A DNA stretch of 64,000 bases from Crossaster papposus (GCA_037893245.1 JBAIAA010000817.1:62001-126000), one strand, 5' to 3'; shown: positions 44,889 through 56,084, numbered from the stretch's first letter. The notes: generated by a model not told the origin, from the letters alone. Numbers and translations: made by a program.

Positions 44889-45270
44889 CGGGTAGCGATT
44901 TTTCTTTCCGTATCACTAACGCGTCAATTTGTCGGTTTCATTGGAATGGAGCGACTTGAATAAACTTTTATACCTTTTTCTATAAGACCCTATCTAGATG
45001 AGATTTTTAACCAATAATTTGGGTTAATAGAAAAGGGTATAAAAGTCGTGTATACGAAAAACTAGGGACTGTATACAATTAACTACGGACTGTATCCATT
45101 AATTTTGGTGAATTATGGCTGTCAACGTCGTTGTTCTTCCTACGTTCCGCGCGTATCAAAATCGATTCGTATTGAAGCGGGCGCTTTGGTCTTCATTCAA
45201 GTCGCCCAATTCGAATGAAACGGGCAAATTGACACGTTAGTGGTACGGGAAAAAAATCGCTTCCGGGTAC
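44889..45270. mobile_element. K element (foldback)
   Basis: The left arm (ccgggtagcgatttttcttt, cactaacgcgtcaatttg, gagcgacttgaat) is mirrored by the right arm (attcaagtcgcccaa, caaattgacacgttagtg, aaaatcgcttccgggta). About 380 bp. It is related to cell-surface- or enzyme-coding sequence in no visible way. Confidence 0.75.
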
Positions 45271-45950
45271 CCAACACAGGTAATGAAGTAGTTTAGTAAC
45301 TAAAAATGGGATATTGAAAAATGTAATTTTTTTGAGCTATAAGAATATGTAAACTGACGTGAATTATCTTCTAATCACTTTTAATTATACCGTTTTCACA
45401 GCGCCCTTAACGTTCAAAAATATGGCCAATTAGTTCTTTCAGTAAAACATACATAATCTTCTGATAACATGAGCGCAAAAGTACAAACAAAGGGAATTCC
45501 TCGGTTTACACCATAAACAAACGTTGATGGGCGTGTATGTGTTATTCTTGTATATACAGAACGCTCAGCTTTTAAAGGATGGTTGTGTCCTGGTTGTGTG
45601 GGTGTTTATATCCTACTTTTATAATTAGCTCTTTTTGATTAACACGATAACACCATTTCGTTTAAAACGAGTTTTGTAGCCCAATTAGGCGCTTCCAGGA
45701 CATAGATCCCTTTAAGTATAGGGACAAAAGGGTCCGCTCTGCCCTATATCGTATTGGGTATAAATAATTTTTGGTATTAACGTTTCACTTTTTTGAATAG
45801 AGAACTGGTCGCAACAAATCTAGAATCTATTTGGGGTTGGTAAGGATAACTACAAGTTTGAAGTTGGGGTTATGGTATATTTTGCTGTTCAACCCTAAAA
45901 TGCGCTTGAAATTGCAAGGAAAGACCACTAGAAACCCCTCGCCTCGGTGT
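45271..45950. other. 3' flank of the 45951 FABP gene, no gene recognised
   Basis: No supported feature. gagttttgtagcccaattag and aggcgcttccagg weakly mirror 4590-4800. Confidence 0.4.
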
Positions 45951-46340
45951 CTACTTGGTGAAGTAGGACTTGGCCACCACGCCCTGGTGCTCAACGGTGA
46001 CAATAAGCTGCCCGCCGGTATCAATCTCGTAGGTGATTCCGCCAATGCCGCTGACGGCGCGCATGATCAGCTTGCCTCCCTGCCACGCCGTGGTGTGTTC
46101 GATCTCGCGGATGCCCACCAACTCTCGGTGCTTGCTTCCCACCTCGATGGTCACCACTTTCACGTCGCAGTTGGCGTTGTTCGTAGTCTTCATGTTGATG
46201 ATGTTGCCGCTCTGCGTGACGTCGTGGGTCAACTGCAGATCGGCTGGGAACTTCTCCCTAGGCACCCCCAGTCGTTCCATCAGCTCGGGCCATCCTTCGG
46301 TCCTGATACTCGTCCATGTGCCGCTGAAGTTGGCAGGCAT
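45951..46340 (-). CDS. FABP-family protein, array member 4, single coding exon
   Basis: Predicted 129 aa. It starts MPANF-S-G7-T-W9, then EGWPELMERLGVP, R-E-K-F-P-A-D, the strand HTTAWQGGKLIMR, TYEIDTGGQLIVT, and the C-terminus K124-S-Y126-F-T-K. It has the same start and lysine-for-arginine change as array members 1 and 2, but is more diverged (for example NNANCDVK where the others have NNKDDKVK). A candidate acceptor (tttataaaacag) lies 18 nt before the ATG. No convincing noncoding exon or TATA box was found, because the TIR element and LINE begin about 97 bp beyond the start. If those inserted within a leader intron, the promoter lies beyond 49.3 kb. Confidence 0.9.
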   Translation of the reverse strand: MPANFSGTWTSIRTEGWPELMERLGVPREKFPADLQLTHDVTQSGNIINMKTTNNANCDVKVVTIEVGSKHRELVGIREIEHTTAWQGGKLIMRAVSGIGGITYEIDTGGQLIVTVEHQGVVAKSYFTK

Positions 46341-46814
46341 GCTGGAGGATATTTTTTGCTGTTTTATAAACGAATTATTTCAAATTTTGAAAAACTTGGT
46401 AGGAAACTGGTATCCCAGCAGACAGTAATCATGTAAAGCCCCTGTCACACTTGTCCGATCTATAATTCCGTTTATAAACCGATCTGAAATATTATTAATT
46501 CGGATACGTTCTGAGAGAAATGTCAAAAAAACAGCCAGAAATGAAAATACACCGATCATAATCCGGTCTTGTTCCGGATCTAATAAGTTGCTATTCCGAT
46601 TGCAATCCGTCTATATTCAGAACCTCTCTGATCATCACCGGACCGTGTGCCAAACTTTGAAAAATTCATTGATCTCAAGACCGACCACTTTCCGAACATT
46701 CCGTTTATATTCCGTTCGTCTCCGGTTGCAAAGAATATGCACCGAATTGTTCACCGAACGTCTACCGGTCAAAAGCGACTCAAATCCGGACTATTCCGAT
46801 TCCAATCGCATTGA

Positions 46815-48634
46815 ATCCAAGAAAGCATTTTTCCTTGACAAACTATCAACTACTGACACCAAACAAGTGCATTGCATCATTAATACCCTACTTAATAATA
46901 ACACACATCACCTTCCAAATTGTGAATCACATGTCCTCCTTAGTAACCAATTTTCTACATTTTTCAAAGGAAAATTATCATTATTCGTCGTGAACTTGAC
47001 CTTCAGACGGGTTCAAGCGATTTTGCTGATCCAATAGATATTTCTTTTCAATCACTATCGACCTTGCGGCTAACTACACAAACTGAAATATCAAAAATTA
47101 TCTGCAATTCACCATCAAAATCATGTCGCCTGGATCCCTTGCCCACATGGATGCTTAAGGAAAACCTTACTCAAATTGTGCCAATTATTACTGATATTAT
47201 CAACTCTTCTTTGTCGTCCGGAATCTTTCCTACTGAAGCCCACCGTGCCATCATTAAGCCATTACTAAAAAAGGCGTCACTTGATAGAAATAATCTTAAA
47301 AATTATAGACCCGTTTCGAATATCAGTTTCGTTGGTAAGATAATAGAAAAAATTGCTTGTGCACGACTATCTGAACATATGAATCAACATAATCTAATGG
47401 ACCCCTACCAGTCAGCTTATAAACCCAAACATAGTACTGAATCTGCCCTAATAAAAGTAAAAAATGATATCATGTTTTCCCTTAATTCAAATCAAGTTAC
47501 CCTCCTAGTATTATTAGATCTTTCAGCTGCATTTGATACAATTGATCATAGTATATTACTTTCGCGTTTGTCATCCAGAATTGGCATAAGAGGGGTTGCA
47601 CTTGACTGGTTCCATTCATATCTTAAGGGTTGGACCAGTCAGGTTGACATTGCTGGTGAATTGTCAGCTCCATCTATTGCTGATTATGGCTTACCACAGG
47701 GCTCTGTCTTTGGTCCACTAGGCTACACTGTTTACACCCTTCCTGTTGGTGATATAGCACGGCACCACCAAATTTCTTATCATATATATGCTGATGATAC
47801 ACAATTATATATATATCATTCAACCCTAATGTACCTGGTGAGATGAATCGTGCAGTCTCTAAACTTGAAAAATGCATCTCAGACATTAAAACCTGGATGA
47901 CAGTTAATAAGCTTAAATTAAACGATGATAAAACAGAATTCTTTGTCGCTGCTTCCTCCCATAATCTTAAACTTATCCCCGATATTTCCATTGTTATTGG
48001 AAACTCTTCTATTCACCCATCTGAATCTGTTAGGAACCTAGGTGTATTCTTTGACTCGGCTATGTCCATGTCTTCCCATATATCATATATATCACGAACT
48101 GTCAATTACTATCTTCGCAATATATCACGTGCCCGCAAGTTCATGGATGAATCTACATGTCACCACGCTGTTCGTTCATTGGTACTTTCACGGCTTGATT
48201 ATTGTAATGGTTTGTTATCTTCTGTACCCAATGTACACATACAACGACTGCAGCGGTTACAAAACTGGGCCGCACGTTTAGTTTTTGCTGTCAACCGCAA
48301 GCATGATCCCATACCCTTGATGCATTCGCTACACTGGTTACCAATACAACAAAGAATAATGTTCAAGCATTTATTATTTGTCTACAAATCCTTTCATAAC
48401 CTTGCTCCAGTCTATTTATCAGACTGCTTGTTAAAATATGTTCCAAGAAGAAATAATCTGAGATCTGGAGATGATATCCTACGACTTGAATATCCTAGAA
48501 CAAGAGTACAAGCCGGTGATAGAACTTTCACTGTATGTGCCTCCCGTGCATGGAACAATCTCCCGATCTCAGTTAGATCTTCTACCTCTGTAAATAACTT
48601 CAAAAAATCTTTGAAAACGCATCTTTTTGTATAA
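46815..48634 (+). pseudogene. LINE ORF2 relic: linker, reverse transcriptase and C-terminal region, frameshifted
   Basis: The reading frame runs in three pieces. The first (about 46815-46980) is the pre-RT linker, with ESKKAFFLDKL. The second (about 46985-47815) holds the RT core: NYRPVSNISF, QSAYKPKHSTESAL, motif A LLDLSAAFDTIDH, motif B GLPQGSVFGPL and the catalytic YADD near 47790. The third (about 47815-48634) continues with NKLKLNDDKTEF, RLDYCNGLL, LHWLPIQQRI and a final FKKSLKTHLFV. One frame break lies near 46980. Another lies at a tatatatat run near 47806-47815 and looks like dinucleotide slippage. The catalytic aspartates are intact, but the breaks and the missing endonuclease make the copy inactive. 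Confidence 0.9.
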
Positions 48635-48772
48635 TTTTCCTACCTTTGTATTATTCTGCAATCATTGTTTCAATTGTTAGTTTTAATGTAACTATTTTAT
48701 TGTAAGTATATCTAAGTAACATTTTTTAATTGTACGCGCTTTGAGCCTTTTCGGAAAAGCGCATTATAAATA

Positions 48773-48817
48773 TTAATGTAATGTAATGTAATGTAATGTA
48801 ATGTAATGTAATGTAAT
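48773..48817. repeat. (TAATG)n tail of the LINE
   Basis: About nine pentamer units directly after the LINE 3' end. Confidence 0.95.
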
Positions 48818-49436
48818 TCTGAGGGTATTCCGGCCATTCCGTTTGTATTCCGAACATGTACCGGTGGCGCACCAAACGGCAACCGAGGGTGGGACGGCTA
48901 TAAAAAGGAGCGCACCCGGCACCTTCTCTCACAACGCTTCAAGACTTTTCAACGTGCACTACAAATTAACTGTTCCGTACTCTTCCGTACCTATTCCGCA
49001 TTGCAACGAATGGCAACGAATGAGTACAGTGTGTATTCCGTGCATTCCGTGCATATTCCGTGTGTATACCGGATACCGTCCGTATTGAGGTTGCCGCGAC
49101 AATTCGGAGAAATTATTAAACAGGTTCAATAATTTCTCTGAGTTCCTCAGTGCATCACCGAACGTACACGAGTATATAGCGTTGGAAAACCGAGGGAAAT
49201 CGAGGGAATTCCGTTTGAGTTCAGTTCAGACCGATTAAACACCGAATCCACAATTGTTTACTCGGAACATGAACGGAGTGACGATTCGGACAAGTGTGAC
49301 AGGGGCTTAAGCTTGGTGAAGAATGCTTAATTTAAGAAATAATATATTTTGGCACTATCGTCGAATGTAGTTCCAAATAAATAACCACATGGTGAGTTGA
49401 AAAAGAAGTTCTCACCAGAATAATATTTTAACAATA

Positions 49437-49629
49437 CGTTTTCAACCGGCGTCGGGCAGTGGTTCTTGTTGTTTTGTTTGTGATTTTTGCAGAAGAATTA
49501 CAGGATATCTAGCGCAATCATATTGACGGATGCCTGGAACCATAATTTACTTTCAAATAAATAAGACATTTCTTAATAATTCTGTAGTAAAAATGTTTGA
49601 TATCTGCAAATGGTGTATCCTACCTTTAA
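49437..49629. mobile_element. A element, truncated copy in reverse orientation
   Basis: It starts inside the family at cgttttcaaccggcgtcggg and runs through ggatatctagcgcaatc to ctgcaaatggtgtatcctac then TTAA. Confidence 0.8.
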
Positions 49630-49787
49630 GTGAGCCTACTTTTTGGTGCAGCTGTCCACAGTAAACCGTATGAATTATAACACATGTCTTCTAGTATGCG
49701 AGTGTACTGTATACGTGCATGCACAACAACCATGAACAGATGGTTTTTGCAGGTATTATCAATAGCAAGTAATTAGGAAATTTACCA

Positions 49788-50177
49788 ATAAGCCATTTTC
49801 GCCTGACCCCGAGTTAAATTTTAATAACATCTGCTACACTGACTTGCTCACACAGCTTAGCACATTTTAATTTTGAATTCTCCAGACCCAAGGCACTGTT
49901 GCTATATCACGTGATTCGGGGCAAGCCTCAGTACGCTAGCAACCCCGAGCTTCGGAATGGTCTGGTGTCTTTGTGCCATTCTCACCAATTGTGAACAATG
50001 TATTGGTGCTGAACGTCTGTTACGTAACTATGCAAGAGCTTGCCCTGAATCATGTGATATGGCAACAGTGTCTTTGGTCTGGAGAATTTAAAGTTCAACG
50101 GTGCCAAGCTATGTGAGCAAGTCAGTGTACCAGATGTTATTCAAATTTAACTAGGGGTCACGCGCAAATGGCTTATT
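49788..50177. mobile_element. F element, copy F3 (full length)
   Basis: The outer ends aataagccattttcgc and gcgcaaatggcttatt are mirrored, then gttaaatt, acactgacttgctcacac and ccaaggcactgttgctatat on the left, mirrored on the right. The centre carries tctggtgtctttgtgccatt. This copy defines the family's termini. Confidence 0.85.
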
Positions 50178-51451
50178 GTATCATTTCCCCCAGTAGACCA
50201 ACAATTAGATGCACTTTCATATTATTATTTTTTTACCAAAATAGTTCTAGAAAAAAAATTGAAAATTTGTGTACAGTTGATGTAACTTCTTGTTGACTCG
50301 CCCTGTATGACTTCAGTGTCTGTAAATGAATAAAACTAGACATTGCGGGAATGTTTACCAATAAGAACCTTTTTTTCGCTAAGTTGCTTCAAGTCGGTGC
50401 CGCCACTAAACATGCTTACATTTATTTTTAAATAGAAATCACCGATAAACTAATAAACATAATCATATGCATGCCAATCGCATGAACGCCCATAAAGAAG
50501 TTATCGTTGAAACCATACGGATACCCTTGTCTAACAATTATTATAAACACCAACTGCCGGCCATTGAGCATGCAAACGATGGACTTTAGCCTTATTCGCC
50601 AAGCCCCTTCAATCCAGAAACGCTGTTTCTTTTTCAGTTATATCTGTTTACATATTTTGATAACCAGTCTTCAAAACATCCCTGTAGTGCGTTGACTTAC
50701 AACGTGGTAAATATTTGTCACTCTGTGCCAAGAGATGAAGGCATCGTGGGTGTATGATTCTTGAAGAACGTGCTGTCTTGTTGTCGAATAGAAGACTTCA
50801 AGGATTCAGGGTAACTCATTAATACAACTGTGGGATATACCAATCCAGAGTACAGTATGTTCAACAAATTATCACTATCTTAAATCTTGTATAAATTGAT
50901 ACGAAATTCATGTTTGTTTTACTCACTTTGTATCCGCCGAACAGAAGGCAAGGTTATCAGGAACGTCGGGCTTGTGTAGAATGCCCCGGTAATATTCGTT
51001 ACAGGTGATTCATTGATGAATCGTATTCGTAATCAGTCCATATCTGGGAAAACATTAACTTTGCAGGTTCCCACGGCAACCGATGAACAGGCTGTGAGTG
51101 GCGAGTCGGTGTGCCGGGGAGAAAATGCCCGCATGTGTGATATTGTTCCATGGTTAAAAAGTAACTATAAGGATAATGAATAATATCGGTTAAAATGTAA
51201 CATGTAATAACGCAGGAAAAAATACGGTGACCCCGTGGCAGAGTGCAGCAGAAGTCAAACAAAGGTCAAAGTAAAAATGTCAGAAATGACCTGAACAGTA
51301 ATGAAAACGATACAAATATAAACAAAATTGTATCTGTTTCTAAGCCAGATTCTATATAATTTCAAGGTTTTAGGATTTTCAGACAATCGCAAAAATTCTT
51401 CTCCACCTTTAATATGAGACATCGATAAAAGAAGACCGGGTATAACATAAT
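50178..51451. other. Stretch without a recognised gene
   Basis: Short open frames only. A possible splice donor (gtgagt, minus strand, near 50926) has no supporting exon. Confidence 0.4.
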
Positions 51452-51825
51452 TTAAGGGTAGGATACACCATTTAAAATATTTACTACTGAATTATTAAGA
51501 AATATCTTACTCATTTGAAAGTAAATAATGATTCTAGACATCCAGCAAAATGATTGCGCTAGATATCCTGTAATTATTCCGAAAAATATAATTTTATAAC
51601 AACAAATTCGCGATCGCCGGACGGGGATCGCGAAAAAAACAAAAAAACATAAGAATAACTGCTCGACGCCGGTTGAAATAAACCGCTGTTTTTCTGCTTT
51701 TTTCGGCATCAATGACTGTAAAACTTTGGACAGGTCAGTTAAACGGTATTGACTATAAAATACAACCCCCCAAATCTACTCATTCATGACAATTCAAGCA
51801 ATTACCAATGGTGTATACTACCTTC
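51452..51825. mobile_element. A element, near-complete copy
   Basis: It starts ttaagggtaggatacaccat, has the full family interior (gcgatcgccggacggggatc, ctgctcgacgccggttgaaa), and ends ccaatggtgtatactacctt. Confidence 0.85.
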
Positions 51826-51968
51826 AAATCACAGAGTGCAAAATAAAAGGATGACAACCTGGGAACCCGGAAGAAAGAATAATAGCAGTTATTTGCCAAG
51901 ATTTGATGCATACAAAACGACATTTCTTCGGTTTTTGTGCATTGTTATTTCAAAACATTTTCTACCCC

Positions 51969-52160
51969 TACACCCAAAAACAGATTGTTTGAAAATAACC
52001 AAATGATTGGTAATTATGTGCCCAACCAATATTTTGGTCAATTTTAACCAAAATATTGGTTATTTTGACCAATATTTTTGTTTAAATGTACCAATTTCAT
52101 TGGTTGGACTTTATCTACCAATCAATTGGTTATTTCAACCAATTTGTTTTTAGGGTGTAT
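51969..52160. mobile_element. N element, copy N3 (best preserved)
   Basis: The ends tacacccaaaaacagattg and ttgtttttagggtgta are mirrored. The interior aaccaatattttggtcaatt is repeated in both orientations. Confidence 0.85.
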
Positions 52161-52616
52161 ATACTTTAGTTTAAGAAAGGAAACTATTATTTACTTTCAT
52201 TCATATCCTATCCGCTGGCTGTTGTAAAATGCTATATTTACATTGATTAGATACCGAAGACAACAACAAAAAATCGACATAACAAATTCCCATTAAAAGA
52301 GACAGTATTGTGCAGGTTACACTCTCAAAACACGCATTAAAACCTATTATTAATTTTAAATTATTTAATAGTAGACAATTTATTCGTTTTTTATATGTTA
52401 TGAATTCTTTTCGAAGGAAAACAATATGGAGAAGAAGAAAGAACAAGTCGGTGGTGGTGTTGGTGTTGACCAAGCATTCGGGGGTCGGGCTAATTAGGAA
52501 CAGTCAACCCAATTAGCCCATTGCCTTGCATTGCCTAGGCTATGTGTCCATACAATGTTGGATGTAGCCCTCACGAATTTTCTAAGTTGACCTGTCCTGT
52601 GCATGTCTTGCCCACG

Positions 52617-53270
52617 TTAAAGGTATTAAGATACACCATTTGCAAATATCGAAAATATTTACTACTGAATTATTAAGAAATATCGTACTCATTTAAAAGT
52701 AATTCATAAATACATGGGGCAGTTTAGGCATTCCTATTGGTCGGGAGCCTGTCACGTGGCCGGTATTAAACGGACGATAACGACATGGCTGGAAGTGTTT
52801 AAAACCAGCTGGCATCAAAACCCTGTCACGCGATGTCGCATTATACCCGTCCCCAGGGCTCACTTTATTTCCAACCGTACCTCGTCTCCAATAGTAAGAG
52901 CGGGTAGTGTTGGGCGCGTACAGCCTTCCTTCGGCTCGGGTAATTATCAGCACCCAGACTCCAAGCGGTATTAAACAGAGTGATTAAAACCTCTCGAACA
53001 CACATTTATTCCTTAATAATGTTTCAGGTCACCCAGCAAAAAGATTGCGCTAGATATCCTGTAATTATTCTGAAAAATTAAATTTTATAAAGAAAAATTT
53101 GCGATCGCCGGACGGTGATCGCGAAAAATGTTTTTCGTGCTTTTCTCGGCATCCATGATTGTAAAACTTCGGACAGGTCAGTTAAACGACATTTACTATA
53201 AAATACAACCTCCCAAATCCACCCATTCATGATAATTCAAGCAACTACCAATGGTGTATCCTACCTCTAA
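52617..53270. mobile_element. A element split by an unassigned insertion of about 310 bp
   Basis: The left part (52617-52703) and the right part (53014-53270) are both canonical A sequence. The consensus join gtaaataatgattctagg is broken by 52704-53013, a stretch with ccttcggctcgggtaattat and cagcacccagactccaag that has no recognised ends. Confidence 0.8.
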
Positions 53271-53285
53271 GCCCAATTGCATATA

Positions 53286-53435
53286 ACCTGTGAGGTCATC
53301 TCTCCATCTTCTTTTTGGCTTACCTTTCCTTCTTTTCTCTGTCCTAGGTTGTCATTCTGTTAATCGTTTTGTCCATCTGTTATTATTTCAGCGAGCCAAG
53401 TGCCCAGCCCATCCCCACTTTGATTCTCTGGTCTT
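53286..53435 (-). pseudogene. Relic of a LINE protein C-terminus
   Basis: On the minus strand one frame reads KWGWAGHLAR, then a stop, NNRWTKRLTE, a stop, QPRT, and GKPKRRWRDDL. The GH(L/V)AR ... RW ... GRP/GKPxxRWRDD arrangement is the familiar tail of endonuclease/reverse-transcriptase LINE proteins. The first stop is tga directly after the arginine codon. The second is tga where W (tgg) is expected. The core RT domain is not present nearby. Confidence 0.75.
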
Positions 53436-53459
53436 GTTTTTCCCATGTTATGCCCATGT

Positions 53460-53830
53460 AGCCTGTGAGGTCATCTCTTCATCTTCTTTTTTGCCTGCCT
53501 GGCAACTTCGACGTATATTTACGTCCACCGCTGCATACATGTCAGGCTTGTATACCCGTCCTCCGCGACGCTATATAGCGGGTAACGTTTGGCGTAAATA
53601 CACGTCAACCGCAACACACAAGCAAACATTCGCAGCGTTTACGCACGTCCTCCGCGGAATGAAACCGCTGTGCCTAACGGGTTAATATACTTGACGGGTT
53701 AAAGCGTCATCCGTGGATAATAAACGACTTTTTTCGTGCCTTGCTTGTGACGTGTTTATTCGTTATCCGTTTTAAATCTCGAAAACATGTTGCGTGTATA
53801 CACGTCCTCATTTCTCAGGGTTGGGTCACA
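53460..53830. repeat. Duplicated LINE-tail fragment plus acgtcc-rich sequence
   Basis: cctgtgaggtcatctcttca (53463) repeats 53288-53307. It is followed by dispersed variants of tttacgtccaccgc, tacccgtcctccgcg and acgcacgtcctccgcgg, a loose tandem pattern of unknown origin. Confidence 0.5.
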
Positions 53831-54073
53831 TTTTTTACAGCACTGCAAGGTCACGATATACCCATGAAACTCGAAAGGTCAGGTCATGACTTCTTTCTCT
53901 AAATTCTGAGAAGCTCGATTAGCATTTTCCAGCGCCCAGCATGGGCGGTTGGCACATCAAATTTCACCTTAGTAAAATGCCATCAATATAGAGGGCAGTA
54001 TACAAGATTAACAGTATAACTTTGTTATAAGCAGGTGATAATTCATACAGCACTCGTTTCCAAAATCTTATTG

Positions 54074-54265
54074 TCATATGAAGCACGATATGTGGCAGAG
54101 AAAACCCACCTTCTTTTGTCTTGACCATTGTGTTCCCGGAATCTCAGGAATTCATTTTAGGTTTCAAGGGGGGATGGGTTAGGTAACAATAGTGTTGAGT
54201 GTGTATGGGGATAAGAGGGGGGTACCCCTCTGCCACATAGGCCTAGGCTATCGCGCTGGGTATAC
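54074..54265. mobile_element. H element, short copy 1
   Basis: tcatatgaagcacgatatgt and ggcagag are mirrored by ctctgccacata and tcgcgctgggtata. It is near-identical to 56402-56586. Confidence 0.8.
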
Positions 54266-54323
54266 TTATTGTGATTCTAGACGACATTGTCTAGTCTTCA
54301 TTATGGCAACTTCAGCTGTGGGG

Positions 54324-54481
54324 TAGTCTTTGGGAAAGACGTTGCTTAATTCGCAGCCACGAGAGGGCGCTATCGCGACAAACTATCATCGTTGTTACGG
54401 ACAGGATGGTGAGTGATGATGGTTTGTCGCGATAGCGCCCTCTCGTGGCTGCGAATTAAGCAACGTCTTGCCCAAAGACTA
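54324..54481. repeat. Long hairpin: two 67-nt arms, 24-nt loop
   Basis: The arm at 54324-54390 (starting tagtctttgggaaagacg) is the complement of 54415-54481 with two mismatches. The arms contain cgagagggcgctatcgcgac. Transcribed RNA would form an almost perfect 67-bp duplex. A diverged single arm lies at 17384-17480, so it belongs to a dispersed family. Confidence 0.9.
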
Positions 54482-55494
54482 GCTGTGGGGGTGCCCTTCC
54501 AATCCTACAGTGATATAGGCCATACATTACAAGTAGACAGGCGATGACGGCCGTCATTTTGTTACGTCTTGAGAAACGTCCACAGTCTGGTACATATGCA
54601 TTATGTTAGAATGAAGAGCGTATAGGAACAGAGAAAGACTCGAGCGTTTACCCTTTCGTTATTTGCATTCCAATTAAACATTTAATTTGAATGTCCAGCG
54701 ACCAGTGGACACAAAGTACCATGAAATATTGACAATGTTGAAACCTATCCAGCAAGTTTTAAAAGATCACTTCCAAACCCTTCAGTTTCATGTCTGGCTC
54801 CCAGCGTCATGAATATGTTCGTATAGTATTATTATGTCATTGCACTGCAGTGAAGACATAGGCCTACTTTGTTTGTTTCGTGCATTGTTGTTTAACAGAA
54901 CCTTAAATCCTTTAATAAAAACCAAGAATGTATTGCTTTTGTAATAAATTGAACCGTGAGATTAACTTGAATGAATTGAATAATTTTAAAACACGCAAAT
55001 ACCTCAGGTGAATTTTCTTTTGATTTTGATTCGACGATAGTGGATATTAAACAATTTGTTGCTCTATTATGGCCTATAGTTTGAAACTCTTATTGATTAG
55101 AACACATCAGAGGAAGAAATCACTGGCGCCCCATTCAACTGAAAGCGGTGGGTACCAGCGATTTGTGTTCCCCTTCATTATGAGGAAGAAAAAGACTTAT
55201 AATTGTATAGGCCTTTTACTCGGAAGGGGGGGGGGGGGATATTACGTCATTTTGTAGGTATAAAATCGCGTATTCAATATTATTGACGTTAGTTTACATG
55301 TTGCTACGAAAAAGAAAAAAACAATAGATTTAAGTAAAAGTACTACTGATTATCTGAGCAGTATTTTTTCTAGAGTTCGTACCAAAAAAATGCTGTCGTC
55401 GGCGCAACCATTTTGTTCCTAATACGGAATATGAAAAATCGCTCGTATACAGAGGTGTTATTTTTGGTGGTTTTATTTTGCCTTTATATAAGAC
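54482..55494. other. Stretch without a recognised gene
   Basis: Contains a short poly-G run near 55227. No coding or RNA feature was supported. Confidence 0.4.
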
Positions 55495-55504
55495 ACACAA
55501 CACA

Positions 55505-55590
55505 CACCTCATTCCACAGGCGGGAATCGAACCCACAAACTCGAGAGTTTCCCAGCGGCAAAAAGGCATTATGCCACAGAAAATCCTCCC
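55505..55590 (-). repeat. Candidate tRNA-derived repeat or tRNA relic
   Basis: On the minus strand gtgggttcgattcccgcctg is an excellent box B/T-arm, and tggcataatgcct lies upstream at box A position. The full cloverleaf was not folded convincingly. Confidence 0.45.
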
Positions 55591-56084
55591 ACACACTCGC
55601 TTGTTGAATCCAAAGGAACGCCTACGTATCTCCTCCTCTTGCAACTACTTGAGACAGCGACGTCTGCGAATCTAGCGTCCTATTACCCTTTTTACGGTCA
55701 GACGACTTCAACCATGGCCCCTGGCCCTCAGGGTTCAGCAAAGTCGCGAAGAGAGATTACCACATTTCGTGAATGTTTTCCGACACCAAAGAACGACTAC
55801 GGATGCGTGTACTTCCTGCATGCTTCCTACACTTAAACTGTCTGTGAACTCATCAACCACGATGGGTAGACTTTTGTTTCTCCTCCTTTCCGTTCACTTT
55901 CGGTATACTGCACCTTTGCAAACATAACGGGCAACTTTCTTCAAATTGTAAATTGAGGGAGGTTGGGGGGCGCTCAATTTGTTTTATTGGCATCTCAAAC
56001 TTGTTATGGTTTTTTAATATTACACGTCTTTTGATATCTTTTGAAAGATAAACTGGGATGGGGGCTGTTAGTCCTAGTGCAATT

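Larger units (their letters stand above)
46810..48817 (+). mobile_element. CR1/L2-type LINE, 5'-truncated, decayed
   Basis: It carries a reverse transcriptase-domain relic and ends in a 3' hairpin-like tail (tgtacgcgctttgagcc, aaaagcgcattataaat) followed by (TAATG)n at 48773-48817. That tail style and the downstream RT region are characteristic of the CR1/L2 group. The endonuclease domain is absent. It inserted within the X element. No target-site duplication could be assigned. Confidence 0.85.
46437..49307. mobile_element. X element: TAA-flanked TIR element holding a LINE
   Basis: The ends agcccctgtcacacttgtcc and ggacaagtgtgacaggggct are mirrored, and TAA flanks both (46434-46436 and 49308-49310). 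A 3-bp TAA/TWA duplication is typical of PIF/Harbinger-type transposons. The assignment is by target site only, as no transposase is seen. The element's own sequence (46437-46810 and 48818-49307, roughly 860 bp) is dominated by attccg/cggaat motifs. Confidence 0.75.

Noticed and set aside
45831-46436. 201-codon plus-strand frame across the 45951 FABP gene
   Set aside because: It lies antisense to a clear FABP frame and has no recognisable motif. Similar shadows occur opposite the 29304, 33213 and 37818 genes.
50921-51000. Possible noncoding exon for the 45951 FABP gene
   Set aside because: There is only a gtgagt donor-like string without a TATA box, and the implied intron would be about 4.5 kb through X and other repeats.
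53290-53685. 131-codon plus-strand frame with a signal-peptide-like start
   Set aside because: Its first third is the antisense of a LINE protein relic, and the hydrophobic start is a by-product.
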